In this document: one piece after another, positions 60,828 through 64,000 of the stretch | Position numbering within the stretch: position 1 is the first letter of the stretch | Layout: the number at the start of each line of letters is the position of its first letter | Notes under the pieces: generated by a model | Told to the model about the DNA's origin: nothing | Databases searched by the model: none | The model's input: the letters and a program-made list of their open reading frames with translations, nothing else | Translations under genes and position numbers: made by a program | Assembly (NCBI GenBank): GCA_017395085.1 | Contig: JAFPWF010000003.1 | Span: forward strand, 62,001 to 126,000 | Reading direction: 5' to 3' | DNA length: 64,000 nt | Source: Oscillospiraceae bacterium | GTDB taxonomy: Bacteria > Bacillota > Clostridia > Oscillospirales > Oscillospiraceae

Positions 60828-61657
60828 CTCAGCAGACGAAATATTTCTTTCCCTACGCCGGCGTCGTTATTGTTTTCAATCACGGCGTCGGCTTTCTGTT
60901 TCACGGCGTCTGCGGCGTTTTCCATGGCAGCGCCGTAACCTGCTGCCTCCAGCATGTCGGCGTCGTTCAGCCCGTCTCCGAAGGCAACGGTGTCCTCCGG
61001 GGCGATCCCGAGCTGCGCACAGAGTTCCAGAAGCGCACGGCCTTTTCCCGCTTTGATGCTGTTGATTTCAATGTTGTTCTTGAGGGAACTGGTCGCGGCG
61101 ATCTCCGGGAACAGCCGCGGTAATTCAAAAAGCTGCCGCTCGCGCTCCGCCATCTGTTCCGGCCGGAAGTACATCTGCAGCTTCTCCAGCGGCACATCGA
61201 CTTCCCGGATGTTTTCCTTCAGCTCCGGCACCGGTTTTCTCAGCCGCCGGACCAGTTTGAGGATTTCCGGTTCCAGAGCAAAAAAGTCCGGGGCGGCTTC
61301 ATACATCCACTGCGTCATATAGCCCCATTCCCCGCGGTAGCAATCGTAGAGTACCGGCAGGGTATCCATATGTTCACAGATACTGACCGCAAGGTCCGGC
61401 GGAATGCAGGCGCTGAAAAGCTGTGTCTCCGTATCCAGATCATAAACCGACGCACCGTTTGCAAAAATAAAGTACCGAAACAGACCCAGCTGCAGCAGTT
61501 GGTCCGGCAGCCCCTGCAGAATCCGTCCGGTTGCCGGAACCAGATGGATTCCGGCGTCGCCTGCCGCCCTCAGCGCAGCGATGTTTTCCTGCGGCAACTG
61601 TTTCCGGTCGTCGAACAGAGTTCCGTCCAGATCAAAGGCAATCATTTTAACTGGCAT
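60824..61657 (-). CDS. Cof-type HAD-superfamily phosphatase
   Basis: The 277-residue protein carries the HAD motifs D-L-D-G-T-L (D9 nucleophile, D11), the Lys of motif III in I-K-A-G-K-G-R-A-L and motif IV G-D-G-L-N-D-A-D-M, with a C2B-type cap between. It dephosphorylates sugar phosphates, flavin or cofactor phosphates. GAGGAGA precedes the ATG. It is convergent with the acid-sugar kinase, the stop codons overlapping. Confidence 0.9.
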   Translation of the reverse strand: MPVKMIAFDLDGTLFDDRKQLPQENIAALRAAGDAGIHLVPATGRILQGLPDQLLQLGLFRYFIFANGASVYDLDTETQLFSACIPPDLAVSICEHMDTLPVLYDCYRGEWGYMTQWMYEAAPDFFALEPEILKLVRRLRKPVPELKENIREVDVPLEKLQMYFRPEQMAERERQLFELPRLFPEIAATSSLKNNIEINSIKAGKGRALLELCAQLGIAPEDTVAFGDGLNDADMLEAAGYGAAMENAADAVKQKADAVIENNNDAGVGKEIFRLLS

Positions 61658-61789
61658 TTGGCTCTCCTCGGCAATATGTATACAAGTATATTTTCATAAC
61701 TCAACACATTTACTCTTGCATTCTGCTTCTTTTTGTTGTAATATGATACAGCACATCCCAACTTCAAGCAAGTACAGGAGGAAAACAAA

Positions 61790-62731
61790 ATGAAAAAAAT
61801 GATCGCTCTTCTGCTCGCAGCGCTGATGGTCTTCGCACTCTGCGCCTGCGGCAGTTCCGCAAAAGAGTACAGCTTCACCACCGGCGGCGACCAGGGTACC
61901 TATTACGGCTTCGGCGGCGTCCTCGCTCAGAAAGTCAGTGAAAAAACCGCTACCAAGGTCACTGCCATCACCTCCGGCGGCTCCAAGGCGAACATTGAGG
62001 CGCTGCAGAAGAATGACGCTCAGTTCGGCTTTGTCCAGTCTGATGTTATGGCATATGCTTTTGCCGGCGACCGTCTGTTTGACGCCGCTGTGGATAACTT
62101 CTCCACTGTTGCCGCACTGTACATGGAGCAGGTCCAGATCGTTACGCTGAATCCCGACATCAAAACCGTTGCCGACCTGAAAGGCAAATCTGTTTCCATC
62201 GGCGCTGCCGGTTCCGGCGTTTACTTCAATGCCATTGATGTTCTGGGTGTTTACGGCCTGAGCGAAGATGATATCAAGCCCACCTACCAGTCCTTCGGCG
62301 ACAGCACTGAAGCCCTGCAGGACGGCCAGATTGATGCCGCTTTTGTCGTTGCTGGCGCTCCCACCACTGCCGTCACCTCTCTTGCCGCGACTCGTGATGT
62401 TTATCTTGTCAGCCTGGATGATGAGCATATCGATGCACTCCTCGCCTCTTCCCCCTACTATAGCAAGTATGTGATCCCCGCCGCCACCTACGGCATGCCT
62501 GAAGACGCCACCACCGTTGCCGTCGGCGCGGTCGTCATTGCGCGCGACGACGTCTCCACTGATGATGTTTACAACTTCGTTTCCACCGTTTTTGAAAATG
62601 CAGACAATCTGGCACACGACAAGGCCAAGGAGCTCGACCTCGACTTTGCAACTTCCGTTACCAGTGTGCCCTACCACGCCGGCGCTGCGAAGTACTTTGC
62701 CGAAAAGGGTTTTGAAGTACCCACCAAGTAA
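61790..62731 (+). CDS. TAXI-family TRAP transporter solute-binding lipoprotein
   Basis: The 313-residue protein starts with a lipoprotein signal peptide (hydrophobic 4-17, lipobox ending at Cys 20). The mature part begins F-T-T-G-G-D-Q-G-T-Y-Y and contains T-S-G-G-S-K-A-N-I and G-A-A-G-S-G-V, the TAXI pattern. It binds a small organic acid or amino acid such as glutamate and delivers it to the TRAP permease encoded next. AGGAGG precedes the ATG. The ligand is not readable. Confidence 0.92.
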   Translation: MKKMIALLLAALMVFALCACGSSAKEYSFTTGGDQGTYYGFGGVLAQKVSEKTATKVTAITSGGSKANIEALQKNDAQFGFVQSDVMAYAFAGDRLFDAAVDNFSTVAALYMEQVQIVTLNPDIKTVADLKGKSVSIGAAGSGVYFNAIDVLGVYGLSEDDIKPTYQSFGDSTEALQDGQIDAAFVVAGAPTTAVTSLAATRDVYLVSLDDEHIDALLASSPYYSKYVIPAATYGMPEDATTVAVGAVVIARDDVSTDDVYNFVSTVFENADNLAHDKAKELDLDFATSVTSVPYHAGAAKYFAEKGFEVPTK

Positions 62732-62760
62732 TCATCCAGCGCAGATTCCCAGCGTCTGAT

Positions 62761-62795
62761 GCAGCGGCGCCGCGTAAAAACGGCGCCCTGCTTTT
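62761..62795 (+). terminator. Hairpin between binding-protein and permease genes
   Basis: GCAGCGGCGCCG / CGGCGCCCTGC stem with loop CGTAAAAA, followed by TTTT. It may partly terminate, or protect the mRNA, so that the binding protein is made in excess over the permease. Confidence 0.7.
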
Positions 62796-62864
62796 CGTTC
62801 TCTGCCGAATATTGGTTTGGCAGGAGTTGTTTTCGCAGTTTGAAACCGTAGAGGAGATGAGCTC

Positions 62865-64000
62865 GTGTCCGAAAAGAACAAGAACCTTACCCATCCTGCA
62901 GATGTCGATGTCGGCACCGCGCAGGATGTCGAGGAGATGATGAAGAAATACGACCGGGAGTCTAATGTCCGTATCTGGGAAGGCGTCCCGAAAGTGATTC
63001 TTCGCTATGTCGGTGTGGCTTTTTCGGTCTACTGCATCCTCGTCACCCTGTTCGGCAAAATGATGCCGGAAGAAAAGCTCAATATTTTCCTCGGGCTCAT
63101 TCTGGTCTTCGGTTATCTGCACTATCCGATCAAAAAAAGTCATGTGCGCCCCAACTACATCCCCTGGTATGACATTCTCATTATGTTGCTGGGTGCGGTT
63201 CCCTTCTTCTATTTTGCCGCCAACGCACATTCCATTATCAAGATGGCGACCGGCGTCACCAACAACCCCGTGATGGTGGCAATGGCGGTCTGCTCCATTC
63301 TCGCGTATATGGAGCTCTGCCGTCGCTGCGTCGGCATCCCGATTCTCTGTGTTGTCGGCGCACTGCTGATCTATACTTTTGCCAACGTCCGTTTCGGCAA
63401 AGTCATCTACGACCTGTATTACACCACGACCGGCCTCATGAATACGCCGATCAATGTCTGCGCCAAGTACATTGTGGTGTTTATCATTTTCGGCGCGTTT
63501 CTGGAGCGGACCGGAATTTCAAACTTCTTTATTAATCTGGCCAACTGCATTGCCGGAGCCTCCTCTGGCGGCCCTGCCAAAGTCGCCGTTATTTCATCAG
63601 CCCTCTGCGGCATGGTTTCCGGATCTTCGGTCGGGAACACAGTTACAACCGGTTCCGTCACCATCCCCATGATGAAGAAAACCGGCTACCGGGCAGAGTT
63701 TGCCGGCGCTGTGGAAGCCGCAGCCTCCACCGGCGGACAGATCATGCCGCCGATCATGGGAGCCGCCGCTTTTCTGATGTCGGAATACATGGGCATCCCA
63801 TATGGAAAGGTAGCTCTGACCGCGATTCTCCCTGCAGTTCTCTACTTTGCCGGGATTTACATCGCCGTACATCTGGAAGCCAGGAAACTCGGTCTGCGGG
63901 GGATTCCGAAAGAGGAACTTCCGAAGATCCTTCACCTGCTGCCGAAAATCTACCTGCTGACTCCGTTGGTGGTTCTGGTAATCCTGGTTTCGACCAACCG
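62865..64000 (+). CDS. TRAP transporter fused DctQM permease (partial, 3' end outside window)
   Basis: A GTG start at 62865 follows GAGGAG, and 378 codons run off the right edge. After a 60-residue cytoplasmic start come about ten hydrophobic segments. The DctQ-like part (about 55-160) leads directly into the DctM-like permease with G-S-S-V-G-N-T-V near residue 248 and S-T-G-G-Q-I-M-P-P-I-M-G near 288. The fused form is typical of TAXI-TRAP systems. With the binding protein it would use a sodium or proton gradient for high-affinity uptake. Confidence 0.92.
   Translation, partial: MSEKNKNLTHPADVDVGTAQDVEEMMKKYDRESNVRIWEGVPKVILRYVGVAFSVYCILVTLFGKMMPEEKLNIFLGLILVFGYLHYPIKKSHVRPNYIPWYDILIMLLGAVPFFYFAANAHSIIKMATGVTNNPVMVAMAVCSILAYMELCRRCVGIPILCVVGALLIYTFANVRFGKVIYDLYYTTTGLMNTPINVCAKYIVVFIIFGAFLERTGISNFFINLANCIAGASSGGPAKVAVISSALCGMVSGSSVGNTVTTGSVTIPMMKKTGYRAEFAGAVEAAASTGGQIMPPIMGAAAFLMSEYMGIPYGKVALTAILPAVLYFAGIYIAVHLEARKLGLRGIPKEELPKILHLLPKIYLLTPLVVLVILVSTN

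Noticed and set aside
61680-61790. Promoter for the TAXI binding-protein gene
   Set aside because: TTGCAT and TATGAT are 20 bp apart, too far for a confident call, although a promoter must lie here.
1-64000. CRISPR arrays, insertion sequences, prophage genes, tRNA and rRNA genes
   Set aside because: I looked for regular repeats, transposase or integrase motifs, terminal repeats, clover-leaf sequences and rRNA motifs and found none I could support.

Overview
The window looks like a chromosomal segment from an anaerobic, moderately GC-rich member of the Bacillota, most likely class Clostridia (an Oscillospiraceae-like gut fermenter). The main clues are strong AGGAGG-type ribosome binding sites, textbook TTGACA-N17-TATAAT promoters, a ThiT thiamine ECF component behind a TPP riboswitch, a glycine riboswitch, a ferredoxin-dependent 2-oxoacid oxidoreductase, a desulfoferrodoxin-type superoxide reductase, a C_GCAxxG_C_C redox protein and a TAXI-TRAP transporter. 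I see no rRNA, tRNA, prophage, insertion sequence or CRISPR array. Coding density is high and many genes overlap by 4-8 bases. Family assignments come from reading motifs, not from database searches.

Layout. 1-7 kb: a truncated PurN-like protein lacking the usual catalytic Asn/His; an overlapping set encoding a histidine phosphatase-GNAT fusion, a metallophosphatase with an SH3-like tail and a two-TM potassium channel with a RyR-like C-terminus; then a PlsC-type acyltransferase and a GltS-like carrier. 7-12.4 kb: a five-gene 2-oxoacid:ferredoxin oxidoreductase operon with its own P-loop ATPase, divergent from a CoA-transferase. 12.5-16.2 kb: a TrmH-type methyltransferase, a 69-residue membrane protein and an enoate-reductase-like flavoenzyme. 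16.2-25.3 kb: a signalling operon (REC-GGDEF-EAL, APC-permease/histidine-kinase fusion, a second hybrid kinase frameshifted by a 17-bp tandem duplication, and a GGDEF cyclase). 25.5-31 kb: a CoA-disulfide-reductase/rhodanese operon, an aminotransferase and an ABC exporter. 31-35.2 kb: glycogen phosphorylase, superoxide reductase, nitrilase and a small protein. 35.2-39.4 kb: a fully overlapping serC-serA-nucleosidase-alanyl-tRNA-editing operon. 39.5-46.3 kb: AI-2E-type permease, cysteine desulfurase, mtaB, thiT, pgi and a SHOCT protein. 46.3-52.1 kb: a second RyR/TrkA-N membrane protein, a glycine-riboswitch-controlled AGCS symporter, then macrodomain, trmO and LUD genes.

52.2-57.6 kb is the best candidate for an undescribed system: a GntR regulator divergent from an operon of an unknown membrane protein, a cyclase/hydrolase, a split transketolase and a Gfo/Idh/MocA oxidoreductase, with three GTTCAAC-cored operator-like sites in the shared control region. 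57.6-64 kb holds a D-aminoacylase-type amidohydrolase, a four-carbon acid-sugar kinase, a Cof-type HAD phosphatase, a TAXI binding protein and the start of a fused TRAP permease.

Overall the genes suggest a cell that takes up and ferments amino acids and small organic acids (GltS, AGCS and TRAP carriers; aminotransferase, 2-oxoacid oxidoreductase and CoA-transferase), stores glycogen, tolerates brief oxygen exposure, and senses nutrients through a permease-linked kinase and cyclic-di-GMP.
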